From NCBI RefSeq assembly GCF_018130465.1, contig NZ_JAFCKJ010000007.1, positions 1 to 64,000 of the forward strand: a DNA stretch of 64,000 nucleotides, given 5' to 3'. The notes beneath the pieces are model-generated. The model worked only from the letters and a program-made list of their open reading frames with translations. It was not told the origin of the DNA and ran no database searches. The translations under genes were made by a program, and so were the position numbers. Source of the stretch: Bradyrhizobium canariense (lineage in GTDB: Bacteria; Pseudomonadota; Alphaproteobacteria; Rhizobiales; Xanthobacteraceae). Positions 16,155 through 25,346 of this stretch are shown piece by piece. Each line of letters starts with the position of its first letter. The first letter of the stretch is position 1.

Positions 16155-16916
16155 TCAGGCCGGAACGTCGGCGAGCTTCTCGATCGCCGACTTGTGCATG
16201 TCACTCTGCTGCTGGAGCAGGTTGGCGATGGCGGTGTAGCTGCGCATGACTTCGACCATGCGGCTCATCTCACCAACCGAGTTCACGTTCGACTTCTCGA
16301 CATAGCCCTGCTGCACGGTGGACTTGGTGTCGGCCTGCTGGGTCGCGGAGCCAACGCTGTAAAGGTTGGCGCCGAGCTTGGTCAGCTTGGCCGGATCGTC
16401 GAACGAGGCCATGCGGATCTTGCCGCGGATCGAGTCGTTCTTGGCCGTGCCCTCGAGCACCGTGACGGTGCCGTCCGGCGCGACGTTGATGTCGTGGTCG
16501 GTCGGCTGGAAGGTGATCGGGCCGCCGGTGCCCAGCACGAGGTTGCCGTCGGAGGTGACGAGCTGGCCGGTGCTGTTGAGCGAGAATTTGCCGTCGCGGG
16601 TGTAGCGCTCGGCGCCATTGGCCTGAATCGCGAAATAGGCATTGCCGCTGATCGCCATGTCGAGCGGATTCTTGGTCGGCTCCATCGGCCCTTGGCCGAC
16701 GTCGCGGAAGGTGCCGCGGTCCTGCACATAGGAGACCCGGCGGTCGGAGCCGACGAAATTGTCCTCACGCGCGTTCGAGTTGAGGTACTCCTCGAACAGC
16801 GAATGGTCGGCCTTGAAGCCGTTGGTGTTGGCATTGGCGACGTTGTTGGCGATGACATCCATCTGCCGTTCCAACGTCATCTGCCGTGACAAGCCGATCA
16901 GAAGCGCATTCTGCAT
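16155..16916 (-). CDS. flgF: flagellar proximal rod protein FlgF
   Basis: 253 residues from the ATG at 16916 (MQNALLIGLSRQM), preceded by a GGGGAGA site. The rod motif is MDVIANNVANANTNGFKADH; then PLDMAISGNAYFAIQ, YTRDGKFSLNSTGQLV and the C-terminal YVEKSNVNSVGEMSRMVEVM. The open frame continues upstream but encodes nothing family-like before this ATG. It is the first gene of the minus-strand flgF-flgG-flgA-flgH operon, divergent from fliL. Confidence 0.97.
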   Translation of the reverse strand: MQNALLIGLSRQMTLERQMDVIANNVANANTNGFKADHSLFEEYLNSNAREDNFVGSDRRVSYVQDRGTFRDVGQGPMEPTKNPLDMAISGNAYFAIQANGAERYTRDGKFSLNSTGQLVTSDGNLVLGTGGPITFQPTDHDINVAPDGTVTVLEGTAKNDSIRGKIRMASFDDPAKLTKLGANLYSVGSATQQADTKSTVQQGYVEKSNVNSVGEMSRMVEVMRSYTAIANLLQQQSDMHKSAIEKLADVPA

Positions 16917-17295
16917 CGGAAATCTCCCCTGAGTGAGATCCGCCACCTCGCTCTCCCAAGCGCCTTGGCCGACCCCGTGAACGAGACCTCGGGTTCTCCC
17001 AAACCCTTGGTCTCGGCTCATTCTCAGCGAAACTCGTGCCAAGCTGGAAAATAGTGCAATTTCAATGTTTTGTCGGTTTTTCGAGGGTGCGGGGAGGCGG
17101 CAGAAAGGGTCTGTTAGCCATGTTTGCCCGGCAGATTTTTCCTAGTGAAGGCCCAATCGAAAGGTTCCGTTAACCATTATTACCGTAGCGTTTGCGCGTA
17201 AGAGGAGCACTGCGCTGGGGCATTTGTATCGCGTCATTGTCTGCCAGGAGCTTCGCTCTTTCGACCCCTTTGAGAGATGAGCGAGCGCGGCGATC
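16917..17295. other. flgF/fliL divergent intergenic region
   Basis: 379 bases without a credible gene, holding the back-to-back promoters of flgF-flgG-flgA-flgH and fliL-fliM-motE. The only motif recognised is a CtrA half-site at 17170. Confidence 0.6.
17170..17185 (+). promoter_or_regulatory. CtrA-like half-site upstream of fliL
   Basis: TTAACCATTATTACCG contains TTAACCAT with a degenerate second half (TACC in place of TTAA) at the 7-base spacing. It lies 126 bases before the fliL ATG, in the flgF/fliL divergent region. Confidence 0.4.
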
Positions 17296-17796
17296 ATGGC
17301 AGAGAACGAAGCGGAAGGCGGCGCAGCCGCCGATGGCTCGGAAGCCGCTCAGCCCAAGAACAAGCTCAAGCTCATGATCATGGCGGTGGGTCTGCTCGCC
17401 GTTCTCGGCGGCGGTGCCGCGACCTGGTTCTTCTTTTTCCGTCATGGTGACGACGAGCATCACGCCGAGGCGGCGCCCCCGCCGAAGCCGCCGGCTTTCG
17501 TCGAGGTTCCCGACATCATGGTCAACCTCGCCGGCGCGCCGGGCGAGCGCGTGCAGTATCTCAAGCTCAAGATCGTGCTGGAGCTGAAGGAAGAGAAGCA
17601 GGTCGAGGCGATCAAGCCGACGATGCCGCGCATCACCGACATCTTCCAGACCTATGCGCGCGAGCTGCGCTCCTCCGACCTCAACGGTTCCGCCGGCATC
17701 TTCCGCCTCAAGGAAGAGCTGACCAAGCGCGTCAACGCGGCGGTCGCTCCGGTCCAGGTCAGCGCGGTGCTGTTCAAGGAAGTCGTGATCCAGTGA
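17296..17796 (+). CDS. fliL: flagellar basal body-associated protein FliL
   Basis: 166 residues: a charged cytoplasmic N-terminus, one membrane segment (LMIMAVGLLAVLGGGAATWF, about residues 26-48), a His/Pro-rich linker and the periplasmic FliL domain (FVEVPDIMVNLAG, LKLKIVLELKEEKQVEAIKP, ITDIFQTYARELRSSDLNGS). FliL rings surround the stator units and stabilise torque generation. It is the first gene of fliL-fliM-(19015)-motE; the gap to fliM is 19 bases. Confidence 0.95.
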   Translation: MAENEAEGGAAADGSEAAQPKNKLKLMIMAVGLLAVLGGGAATWFFFFRHGDDEHHAEAAPPPKPPAFVEVPDIMVNLAGAPGERVQYLKLKIVLELKEEKQVEAIKPTMPRITDIFQTYARELRSSDLNGSAGIFRLKEELTKRVNAAVAPVQVSAVLFKEVVIQ

Positions 17797-17815
17797 GCAT
17801 GTTGAGCTAGGGATC

Positions 17816-19018
17816 ATGGCAAGCACCGACCAACCAGACCAGGATGCAATTGCCGCCCAATGGGAGGCCTCGCTCGATTCCGAGGATCCCGCCGAGGCCG
17901 CGAAGGCTGCTGCCGAAAACGAACTATCCGAAACCATGGCCCTGCAATGGGCGGCCATGGTCGAGGATGGCAGCCGCGATCTCGGCGCCGGCAAGAATTC
18001 CGGCGAACGGGTGCTGTCGCAGGAGGAGATCGACAACCTCCTCGGCTTCGCGGTCGGCGACGTCACGCTCGACGACCATTCCGGCATTCGCGCCATCATC
18101 GATTCGGCGATGGTCTCCTATGAGCGTCTGCCGATGCTCGAAATCGTCTTCGACCGCCTGGTGCGGTTGCTGACGACCTCCCTGCGCAATTTCACCTCCG
18201 ACAACGTCGAAGTCTCGCTCGATCGCATCACCTCGGTGCGCTTCGGCGACTACATGAACTCGATCCCGCTGCCCGCCGTCCTCACCGTCTTCAAGGCCGA
18301 AGAGTGGGACAATTTCGGCATGGCCGTGGTCGATTCCAGCCTGATCTACTCGATGATCGACGTGCTGCTCGGCGGCCGCCGCGGCTCGAGCCAGCTGCGC
18401 ATCGAGGGCCGGCCCTACACCACGATCGAGACGGAGTTGGTCAAGCGGCTGGTCGAAGTCGTCATGGCCGATGCCGAACAGGCGTTCCGGCCGCTGTCGC
18501 CGGTGACCTTCACCATCGACCGGCTCGAGACCAACCCGCGTTTCGCCGCGATCAGCCGTCCTGCCAACGCCGCGATCCTGGTGCGCCTGCGCATCGACAT
18601 GGAAGATCGCGGCGGCAACATCGAGCTCCTGCTGCCTTACGCGACCATCGAGCCGATCCGGGGCGTCCTGCTCCAGATGTTCATGGGCGAAAAATTCGGC
18701 CGCGACCAGATCTGGGAAGGCCATTTCGCCACCGAGATCGTCCAGGCCGAGATCTCCGTCGACGCCGTGCTCTACGAAGCCGACATTCCGCTCAAGCAGC
18801 TGATGCGGCTGAAGGTCGGCGACACGCTGCCGCTGGACATGCGCGCGGATGCCAACGTCACCATTCGCTGCGGCGACGTCACGATCACCGAAGGACGCAT
18901 GGGCCGGGTCGGCGACCGCGTCGCGATACGGGTGACGAAACCCTTGCGCAAGCCAAGTACGACACTTGCGATGTTCGAAAAGGTCGACGAGCAGAACAAG
19001 ATGATGGAGGCCCCATGA
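17816..19018 (+). CDS. fliM: flagellar motor switch protein FliM
   Basis: 400 residues, C-ring switch component. The CheY-P-binding peptide LSQEEIDNLLGF lies at about residues 67-78, behind an acidic N-terminal extension of about 65 residues not found in E. coli FliM. The middle domain (MLEIVFDRLVRLLTTSLRNF, NPRFAAISRPANAAILVRLR) and the C-terminal SpoA domain (DIPLKQLMRLKVGDTLPLDM, VTITEGRMGRVGDRVAI) follow. Its stop overlaps the next start (ATGA). Confidence 0.97.
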   Translation: MASTDQPDQDAIAAQWEASLDSEDPAEAAKAAAENELSETMALQWAAMVEDGSRDLGAGKNSGERVLSQEEIDNLLGFAVGDVTLDDHSGIRAIIDSAMVSYERLPMLEIVFDRLVRLLTTSLRNFTSDNVEVSLDRITSVRFGDYMNSIPLPAVLTVFKAEEWDNFGMAVVDSSLIYSMIDVLLGGRRGSSQLRIEGRPYTTIETELVKRLVEVVMADAEQAFRPLSPVTFTIDRLETNPRFAAISRPANAAILVRLRIDMEDRGGNIELLLPYATIEPIRGVLLQMFMGEKFGRDQIWEGHFATEIVQAEISVDAVLYEADIPLKQLMRLKVGDTLPLDMRADANVTIRCGDVTITEGRMGRVGDRVAIRVTKPLRKPSTTLAMFEKVDEQNKMMEAP

Positions 19019-19461
19019 ACCACTCCCTAGGAATGGCGATCGAGACGCTGGTGGCTATCTTGCTGATGCTGACCATCGTCTACTGCGTCACGCTCAACAA
19101 GCGGTTGACGCGGCTGAAGGCGGACGAGCATTCGCTGAAGGCGGTGATCGGCGAGCTGATCACCGCAACCGAGATCGCCGAGCGCGCGATCGGCGGACTG
19201 AAGCTCGCCGTGCGCGACGTCAACGAGAACCTCGGCAGCCAGCTTGCGGCGGCGACCCAGATGTCCGAGCAGCTCTACAAGCAGCTCGGCGAAGCCGACA
19301 ACGTGGTGCGGCGCCTGTCCAAGATCGCGGTCGCCGCGCGCCCCGTGACGAACCCGGAAACGGTCGCCGTGTCCGCAGCCAAGCCCTCGTCGGCGAAGGC
19401 GGTGGCGGCTGCGGCCGAAGCCTTCTCCGAGCGCCGACGATCCAACGGCATTGCCGCATAA
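19015..19461 (+). CDS. membrane-anchored coiled-coil protein between fliM and motE (DUF6468-like)
   Basis: 148 residues. One N-terminal membrane segment (IETLVAILLMLTIVYCVTL, about 9-27) is followed by a long helical region (RLTRLKADEHSLKAVIGELI, LAVRDVNENLGSQLAAATQM, LYKQLGEADNVVRRLSKI) and an Ala-rich tail. I associate the layout with the DUF6468 family of alphaproteobacterial flagellar operons, from memory. Its start overlaps the fliM stop (ATGA) and motE follows 9 bases later, so a motor- or stator-related role is likely but unproven. Confidence 0.82.
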   Translation: MNHSLGMAIETLVAILLMLTIVYCVTLNKRLTRLKADEHSLKAVIGELITATEIAERAIGGLKLAVRDVNENLGSQLAAATQMSEQLYKQLGEADNVVRRLSKIAVAARPVTNPETVAVSAAKPSSAKAVAAAAEAFSERRRSNGIAA

Positions 19462-19470
19462 AGTCAGGGT

Positions 19471-20229
19471 ATGAAGTCCTTTCGCAACATCCGCGTCATT
19501 CCGATCGTGCTGGTTGCCGTCGCCGGCCTCGCCACGCTGAAGGTCACGGGTCTTGTGATCAATGGCGGCTATGTCTTCGACTACAAGCCGAGCCAGACCA
19601 AGAAATCCTGGGCGCAGGAGAATCTGAACTTCCCGACCGGCCGCGAGGATCCCGATATCACGGGCTCGACCCATGGCGCGCCGAAGGAGGCGCCGAAGCC
19701 GGCCGCACCCGAGACCAAGCCCGAAGGCACCGTGGTCAAGGAGGAAACCCAGCCGCAGATCTCGGCCTCGGAGCGCGCGATCCTGGAACGCTTGCAGTCG
19801 CGCCGCCAGGAGATCGAGGCCCGCCAGCGCGAGATCGACATCCGCGAGAGCCTGCTGAAATCCGCCGAGAAGCGCATCGAAAACAAGGTCGAGGAGATGA
19901 AGGCGGTCGAAACCCGTATCTCCGCGACGCAGGCCGAGCAGAAGGCCGCCGAAGCCCAGCGCATGAAGGGCCTCGTGACCATGTATGAGGGCATGAAACC
20001 CAAGGACGCCGCGCGGGTCTTTGACCGGCTCGAGATGGGCGTGCTGATCGAGATCGCCTCGCAGATCGCGCCGCGAAAGATGTCGGACATCATGGGATTG
20101 ATGTCGCCGGAGGCCGCCGAGCGGCTGACGGTCGAGATGGCTCGCCGGGCCAATGGCGGCGGCGATCAGTCCGCCGCGGCCGGCGAGCTGCCCAAGATCG
20201 ACGGCAAGCCGACGCAAAAGCCGAATTGA
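19471..20229 (+). CDS. motE: flagellar motility chaperone MotE-like (MgtE N-terminal fold)
   Basis: 252 residues: an N-terminal membrane anchor or signal (VIPIVLVAVAGLATLKVTGL), a Pro/Lys-rich linker, a long coiled coil (about 105-165, LERLQSRRQEIEARQREIDI), and a C-terminal MgtE-N-like domain (MYEGMKPKDAARVFDRLEMG, IASQIAPRKMSDIMGLMSPE). MotE proteins are periplasmic chaperones for the stator-associated protein MotC in Rhizobiales. MotC itself is not identified here; the 1269-residue protein at 27.3 kb is not clearly MotC. Last gene of the fliL unit. Confidence 0.88.
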   Translation: MKSFRNIRVIPIVLVAVAGLATLKVTGLVINGGYVFDYKPSQTKKSWAQENLNFPTGREDPDITGSTHGAPKEAPKPAAPETKPEGTVVKEETQPQISASERAILERLQSRRQEIEARQREIDIRESLLKSAEKRIENKVEEMKAVETRISATQAEQKAAEAQRMKGLVTMYEGMKPKDAARVFDRLEMGVLIEIASQIAPRKMSDIMGLMSPEAAERLTVEMARRANGGGDQSAAAGELPKIDGKPTQKPN

Positions 20230-20314
20230 GGGCTCAAGAGGCGCGGCGCGCCGCGGCAACCTGCGCGCAGTTGCGCGGTCGCTCGGCCGGCACGCGGCCC
20301 GATGCCTCGCGTGG

Positions 20315-20554
20315 CTAGTTTGCGATCCGCTGTTGGGCCCTGCGACCTGCCGAGCTCAGCGGTTTCTCGACGGGAAGGAGGGTCTCGCAATGCTGCTTGA
20401 TCAACGCAGCCTCCGTCATTCGAGTCACGAGATGAAGGGTGCTGTGGCAGCAGGGGCACTCGTATACCTTGAGGGCATAGCCCCGCGCGATTGGAAAGAG
20501 GGCTACGACCGCTCTTGCCCGGCTACATACAATGCAGTTGGCTTCTCCGCCCAT
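20315..20554 (-). CDS. small Cys-rich zinc-ribbon-like protein
   Basis: 79 residues from the ATG at 20554 (MGGEANCIVC). Two Cys pairs are visible, NCIVC and ECPCC, with a later His/Cys (IKQHC), spaced like a small zinc ribbon. Between them is a hydrophobic stretch (RARAVVALFPIARGYALKVY). It starts the accessory block between motE and the large RTX gene. I do not recognise a function. The regular Cys pattern supports a real gene, though its short length keeps confidence moderate. Confidence 0.55.
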   Translation of the reverse strand: MGGEANCIVCSRARAVVALFPIARGYALKVYECPCCHSTLHLVTRMTEAALIKQHCETLLPVEKPLSSAGRRAQQRIAN

Positions 20555-20888
20555 TGATTGCTCCCCCAAAAAGTTGACCAATCGATTCGCATCGCAATGA
20601 TCACATCTGATTCAGAGTCGTTGATGGACCGCAACGCCTCTGAGGTTGTGCGCGAATACTCGGCAACCGAGCGCGGAGATCAAACACGCCGGGGAGTGGG
20701 TGATCGCCGCGAGTTGACTTCCTTGCCGCAGGGAGCGCGTTGACTCGCGTTGCGGATGCAGTCGAAGCAGGCGGCATCTTCTGGGGCTGCGATGAGTTGA
20801 CGCGCACAAATGTGAAGTGGAGTACAGCGGCGCTGAAGAGTTCGTCCTAGGCTTCGGCCATTCGCAATCCCGAGCGCGGGAGGAAGCT
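20555..20888. other. 334-base stretch without recognised gene
   Basis: Only short unsupported frames are seen on both strands, with no repeat or clear promoter. It may contain decayed sequence at the edge of the accessory block. Confidence 0.5.
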
Positions 20889-21089
20889 ATGAACTACATG
20901 TCCGTAGCAGAACGCGCAATCGAAGCCGTCAATCGCCTGCTCATCGCGGCGATGACGTTCGCCTGGACATCTGCGCTAGACCATCAGCATGCATGGCCGC
21001 CACAAGGGGAAGACGGCGACGCTGAAGATGACGCTGGTCTCGAGCAACAGAACTCCTCCGCGCCGGATTGCGCGGGACCAAAACATTAA
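20889..21089 (+). CDS. doubtful small protein
   Basis: 66 residues starting MNYMSVAERAIEAVNRLLIA, after a good GGAGG site 5 bases before the ATG. The N-terminal half looks like an amphipathic helix, the rest is acidic and without pattern. It converges on the RTX gene. No family is recognised; the ribosome site is the only positive evidence. Confidence 0.3.
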   Translation: MNYMSVAERAIEAVNRLLIAAMTFAWTSALDHQHAWPPQGEDGDAEDDAGLEQQNSSAPDCAGPKH

Positions 21090-21111
21090 AGACGTAGTCG
21101 CCTTGCGGACG

Positions 21112-24100
21112 TCACACGATCAGATCGTGCAGCACGTGAGCGCCGGTTGTGCCTGCCCCGTGAGCCGGATCAATATGCGGCGGGGACAGTTCATGCGACG
21201 CCGCCGCGGATCCGTGGACTTTCCCGGCGTGCTCGTGATGACCGGACGGCTCTGAGGGATTATCCAATTCTGCGCCGAGCTCCGAATCCTGGCCATGCGA
21301 AACGCCATCCTTGAAGTAAAAGGAGTCGCCGGCCTTGTGCGAATCGGGAGGCGCTGAGCCAGGCGCGGCATGACCGGCAGCGGGCGGATCGAAATCCACC
21401 GGGCCGTGGCTCGGCGCGTCGTGCTGTCCGGCTGCCTTGCTTGGAAGCAAATGACCGGCGCCGCCGTGGGCATGAGCCGCATTGTGGGCGCTGTCTGGAG
21501 CCGATGCACCATGATCCTCGTCGCTCCGCTCGAGCGCACGCGCGTGCCGTGCGAGCTGTTCGGCCGCATCATGGAGCACCGCAAAAGAAACGTCAGTCGT
21601 GGGGGTACCTGCGGCGATCACGTCGTTTTTTCCGATCGTCGCATCGGTGCTGTCGGGCAGCGTTAGATGATCGAAGACAAAGCTGGTCGCCGTCGGTGCG
21701 GCCACATCATGCAAGATCGTGGACAACGCGCCTGGCGCGGGCTTTACCGTGTCACTGCTGGTCATCTCGGTCGCGTGCGGTTGCATCCCGTCTGAGCTGG
21801 CGAAGCTGGGATATTCGATCCACCCAGTCTGGTCCGAACCGGCAAAGGCGCTGTAGGCTTGGTCGGTCGATCTATCCGTCGCGTTCCAGTCAGCGAGGAG
21901 CGTTCCGTCGCTGAGAGTGGTGTCGGATGAACTGGTCATTGTCGCGGCGATGGCGTCGCCTTGTGTCGTTGCGCTGAGATCGAGCGGCTCGCCGCCGGCT
22001 GCCAGCACGGCTGCCGCCGCCGGAGTCAGGATGAAATCCGACGCGTCGATGGTCGCGATCCCCTGCAGATGGATTTCGATCAGGCCGGAATCGCCAATGT
22101 GCAGGGTCTGGTCGCTCGGATTGACATACACGATCGTTTCATTGGTCGCGCTGTCGTAGAGCCATGCGATCGCGTGAGCCGGCACGGCCGTGCTTGCCGA
22201 GCTCAAGGCCAGGAGAACGAAGCCAAGCCCGCCGAGAGCCGTCAAGTCGATCTTGTCGGACCCCGATGCGAAGTCGGTAATGGTGTCGAACTGGCCGGCG
22301 TTGGAATCGGCCACGAACAGATAAACGAAACGGTCGCTCCCATTGCTGCCGGTGAGGTGGTCCGCACCAAATCCACCGGTTATGGTGTCGTTGCCGTTGT
22401 TGCCGTTGATGGTGTCATTGCCCGAACCACCGTAAATCGCGTCGTCTCCGTCGTTGCCCTTGATCGTGTCATTGCCGGAGCCGCCATAGAGAATGTCGGC
22501 CTTGCCGGTGCCGTTGACGGTATCGCTGCCGGCGCCTGCGTAGATGATTTGACCTGCATTGCCGCCGCCCGCGATGGTTTCGCTCCCCGGCGTTCCAAAC
22601 ACGTTGGGGGGATCGGATATCACGACGGACCCCGTGGCGAGGTCATCAAAATCGTTGGGGTCTGCGTCGCTGGCACCATGGATGGTGACGGTCACGGCCT
22701 GCGTCGTGCCGTCGATCGCAGTTACGGTGAATGTATCGGTTAACGTGTCGCCGACGTCCAGGGCCTGAACCACGCTGTTGTTGTTGTCGAGCGTGTAGGT
22801 CCACACGCCGGCTGCAGTCATGGTGAAGGTGCCGTATCCGTCGTCGCTCGTAGTTGGCGAGGCGACTACAGTGAATGTGTTCGGCGTATTGTCGACGTCT
22901 GTGTCGGTGAGCGTGCCGGTTGCGATGGGAATGCCGGACGCAGCACTGCCTGCCTCGATCACTGAGCCGGTCGTGGTGCCCGAAATGATGGCGGCGTCGT
23001 TGGTGCCGTGGATGGTGACCGTCACCAGCTGCGGGGTGCCGTCGATGGCAGTTACCGTGAAACTGTCGGCGAGCGTGCCGCCAACATTGAGCGCCTGCAC
23101 CGCGGCGTTGGAATTGTCGAGGGTGTAGACCCACACGCCGGTAGCGGTCATCGTGAAGGTGCCGTAGCCGCTCGCGCTTGTCTTTGGCGAACTTACCGCC
23201 GTGAAGATGTTGGACGTATTGTCGACGTCGACGGCGACGAGTGTGCCCGTGGCCGACGGCGTGCCGGGCGCCGCATTGGCGACGCCGCCTGCCTCGGTCA
23301 CTGCGCCGGTCGTGGTGCCGGAAACAATGGCGGCGTCGTTGGTGCCGTGGATGGTGATCGTGATCACCTGGGCGGTGCCGTCCAAAGTGGTCACTGTGAA
23401 CGTGTCGGTCAGCGTCTCGCCGGCATTGAGCGCCTGCACTGAGCCGTTGGTGTTGTCGAGCGTGTAAGTCCACACGCCGGCTGCCGTCATCGTGAAGGTG
23501 CCGAAGCCGCCCGCGCTTGCCGTTGGGCCGGCCGCCGTGAACGCATTTGAGGTCGTGTCGACGTCCGTGTCGGTGAGCGTGCCGCTTGCCGTGGCCGCTC
23601 CGGGGCTTGCATTGGCAACGCCGCCAGCCTCGATCACCGAGCCGGCCGTCGTGCCGGAGATAATGGCCGCGTCGCTGGCTCCATGGATGGTGATCGTCAC
23701 GACCTGGGCGGTGCCGTCTATGGTGGCCACCTTAAAATTGTCGATCAACGTGTCGCCCGCATTGAGCGCCTGAACCGCGGCGTTGGTGTCGTCCAGGGTG
23801 TAGGTCCACACGCCGTCCGCCGTCATCGTGAAGGTGCCGTAGCCGCCGGCGCTCGCTCTTGGCGAGCTCACCGCGGTGAAGGTATTGGGCGGATTGTCGA
23901 CGTCGGTGTCGGTGAGCGTGCCGGTCGCAATCGGCGTGCCGGCTGTTCCGTTGGTGATGCCGCCAGCCTCGACAACTGAGCCGGTCGTGGTTCCGGAGAT
24001 GAATGCGGTGTCGTTGACGCCGTTAATGGTGATCGTGAAGGTCTGGCTGACAGAGGCGGATCCGTCGGAAACAGTCACCACGAAGCTCTCGGTCGTGGGC

Positions 24101-24963
24101 GCCGTCAGCGCGTTGATCGCGGCGCTGTTGGGCACGAACGTATAGGTACCGCTCGCGCTGTTGACGTAGAGCGTCCCGTAGGGATCTGTCTTCGACAGAT
24201 CGTATGTCACTCCGCCGATGATCGTGTTGCCGGCGCTCGCCCCGATGACGCCGAAGGTCAGCTTGGCATCACTATTGTTGCTGCTCGCGGTGAACGTCCC
24301 GCTCGTCGCCGTGAATGTGTCAAACACCACGGTATCGAGTTCGGCCGGGCCGGCTCCGATGCTCAGCGTCGGCGGTGCATGTATGATCAGAGGCACAGGG
24401 ATGATGAACGGCGGGACATGCGCAAGCGGATCTTGCAGTGCGGGAGCCTCGGGCGGAATGAAATTGATCGGCTGTAGCGGCTGGGATTTGACGAAGGGGG
24501 ATGTGCCCGACCCGTGGGGTCCTTGCCCTTGAAGATTGGCGAGCGCGTCCTGTTGCGCGGCCCTCAACTCCTCCATGTGAGCAGCAGTGTTCGTGACCTG
24601 GTTCACACTGATCGAGGAGCCGACCTTTTTGAGGACGATTGTCTCGCCCGGATCCTCGACGATCATGTGTCGCGGGATCGGCTCCTTGGTCACAAGCTCG
24701 AATGCACCGTGTGCAAGGTCCTTGTATGTAATCGTATCGTCGTCGAGGAACGTTAAGTTCGGGTCTGCGGCCTTGACCTGTTTGATCATCGAGAAGAGCA
24801 ATGCCGTGAGCGACAGCATCCCGAAGCCGCGGGCAGGAGTCCGCTCGCGAATCTGTGCAACGGGTCCATCAAGAGAGCCGCTCTTGGCCGCGTTCACTCG
24901 GTGATACCTGACCGCAGCGGCTGCGCGCTCGTCCCCGGACCTTCCAGCGGGCGTGACGGACAT
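21112..24963 (-). CDS. large VCBS-repeat / RTX calcium-binding secreted protein
   Basis: 1283 residues. After an N-terminal segment (about 1-200) and a cadherin-like domain (about 200-320) come four consecutive VCBS units of about 110 residues, each with GSVxEAGG, TGTLTDTDVD, GYGTFTMTAxGVWTYTLDN and VTITIHGxxDAA. Then RTX nonapeptides (GGSGNDTIKGNDGDDAIYGG, GNDTINGNNGNDT; about 790-865) and a peptidase M10-type tail (DTITDFASGSDKIDLTALGG). The last 200 residues are rich in His, Ala, Asp and Ser. The make-up fits a calcium-dependent adhesin or matrix protein exported by a type I system through its C-terminus. No hlyB/hlyD/tolC genes are present. A FecR-domain gene diverges from it. Confidence 0.93.
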   Translation of the reverse strand: MSVTPAGRSGDERAAAAVRYHRVNAAKSGSLDGPVAQIRERTPARGFGMLSLTALLFSMIKQVKAADPNLTFLDDDTITYKDLAHGAFELVTKEPIPRHMIVEDPGETIVLKKVGSSISVNQVTNTAAHMEELRAAQQDALANLQGQGPHGSGTSPFVKSQPLQPINFIPPEAPALQDPLAHVPPFIIPVPLIIHAPPTLSIGAGPAELDTVVFDTFTATSGTFTASSNNSDAKLTFGVIGASAGNTIIGGVTYDLSKTDPYGTLYVNSASGTYTFVPNSAAINALTAPTTESFVVTVSDGSASVSQTFTITINGVNDTAFISGTTTGSVVEAGGITNGTAGTPIATGTLTDTDVDNPPNTFTAVSSPRASAGGYGTFTMTADGVWTYTLDDTNAAVQALNAGDTLIDNFKVATIDGTAQVVTITIHGASDAAIISGTTAGSVIEAGGVANASPGAATASGTLTDTDVDTTSNAFTAAGPTASAGGFGTFTMTAAGVWTYTLDNTNGSVQALNAGETLTDTFTVTTLDGTAQVITITIHGTNDAAIVSGTTTGAVTEAGGVANAAPGTPSATGTLVAVDVDNTSNIFTAVSSPKTSASGYGTFTMTATGVWVYTLDNSNAAVQALNVGGTLADSFTVTAIDGTPQLVTVTIHGTNDAAIISGTTTGSVIEAGSAASGIPIATGTLTDTDVDNTPNTFTVVASPTTSDDGYGTFTMTAAGVWTYTLDNNNSVVQALDVGDTLTDTFTVTAIDGTTQAVTVTIHGASDADPNDFDDLATGSVVISDPPNVFGTPGSETIAGGGNAGQIIYAGAGSDTVNGTGKADILYGGSGNDTIKGNDGDDAIYGGSGNDTINGNNGNDTITGGFGADHLTGSNGSDRFVYLFVADSNAGQFDTITDFASGSDKIDLTALGGLGFVLLALSSASTAVPAHAIAWLYDSATNETIVYVNPSDQTLHIGDSGLIEIHLQGIATIDASDFILTPAAAAVLAAGGEPLDLSATTQGDAIAATMTSSSDTTLSDGTLLADWNATDRSTDQAYSAFAGSDQTGWIEYPSFASSDGMQPHATEMTSSDTVKPAPGALSTILHDVAAPTATSFVFDHLTLPDSTDATIGKNDVIAAGTPTTDVSFAVLHDAAEQLARHARALERSDEDHGASAPDSAHNAAHAHGGAGHLLPSKAAGQHDAPSHGPVDFDPPAAGHAAPGSAPPDSHKAGDSFYFKDGVSHGQDSELGAELDNPSEPSGHHEHAGKVHGSAAASHELSPPHIDPAHGAGTTGAHVLHDLIV
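22380..22600 (-). repeat. RTX nonapeptide array within the large protein
   Basis: Tandem GGxGxDxxx units such as GGSGNDTIK and GGSGNDTIN. In RTX proteins these form a calcium-binding beta-roll that folds after secretion. Here roughly seven to eight units are recognisable, some degenerate. Confidence 0.88.
22665..24005 (-). repeat. four tandem VCBS units within the large protein
   Basis: Four consecutive units of about 109-113 residues (about 335 bases) with strong mutual similarity in both protein and DNA. The last unit is slightly shorter, with a small deletion after its EAG motif. Such arrays change copy number by recombination. Confidence 0.9.
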
Positions 24964-25346
24964 TGTTCGACCTCGATTGCTCAGCGGTCGACCTCAGACA
25001 TCGCCGTATCTTTGCTGGCTTGCCGCGTCACGAGATCGGGAGCAATTTTGCGCCGGCAACCTCAGCCAAGCTCGCTGAAGGTCGTGGTTTCCGAGAATTC
25101 CGCCCAGGCCAGTCACGGCAGAATTGCTGTCGTTTCGCCCGACGGCACGGGCGAAAAGCTGGTTGAAATTGCTTGGCACGAATAGTGGCTCTTTCGGGCA
25201 CGGCGATCAGCCATTCGGATTAATCCGGAATAATCGGTCTGGCTGTCGTGGGCTTGTTGCCGCTGGTCTGCCATGATGCCGGATGGTGCCGACGCCGTCG
25301 GAGCCGTTCGGATGCTCAAGCCAATATCTTCAAAAAGGGGTGAGCC
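24964..25346. other. RTX gene / fecR divergent intergenic region
   Basis: 383 bases without a credible gene, holding the promoters of the minus-strand RTX gene and the plus-strand fecR gene. The one motif seen is the inverted repeat at 25213. Confidence 0.55.
25213..25231. promoter_or_regulatory. inverted repeat in the RTX / fecR divergent promoter region
   Basis: ATTCGGATTAATCCGGAAT has a perfect 10-base core palindrome (GGATTAATCC) with outer arms offset by one base. It lies between the divergent genes and is a candidate operator for both. Support is symmetry and position only. Confidence 0.4.

Noticed and set aside
22665-24005. Prophage tail-fibre region
   Set aside because: The tandem units are VCBS domains of a single RTX protein; no other phage gene is nearby.
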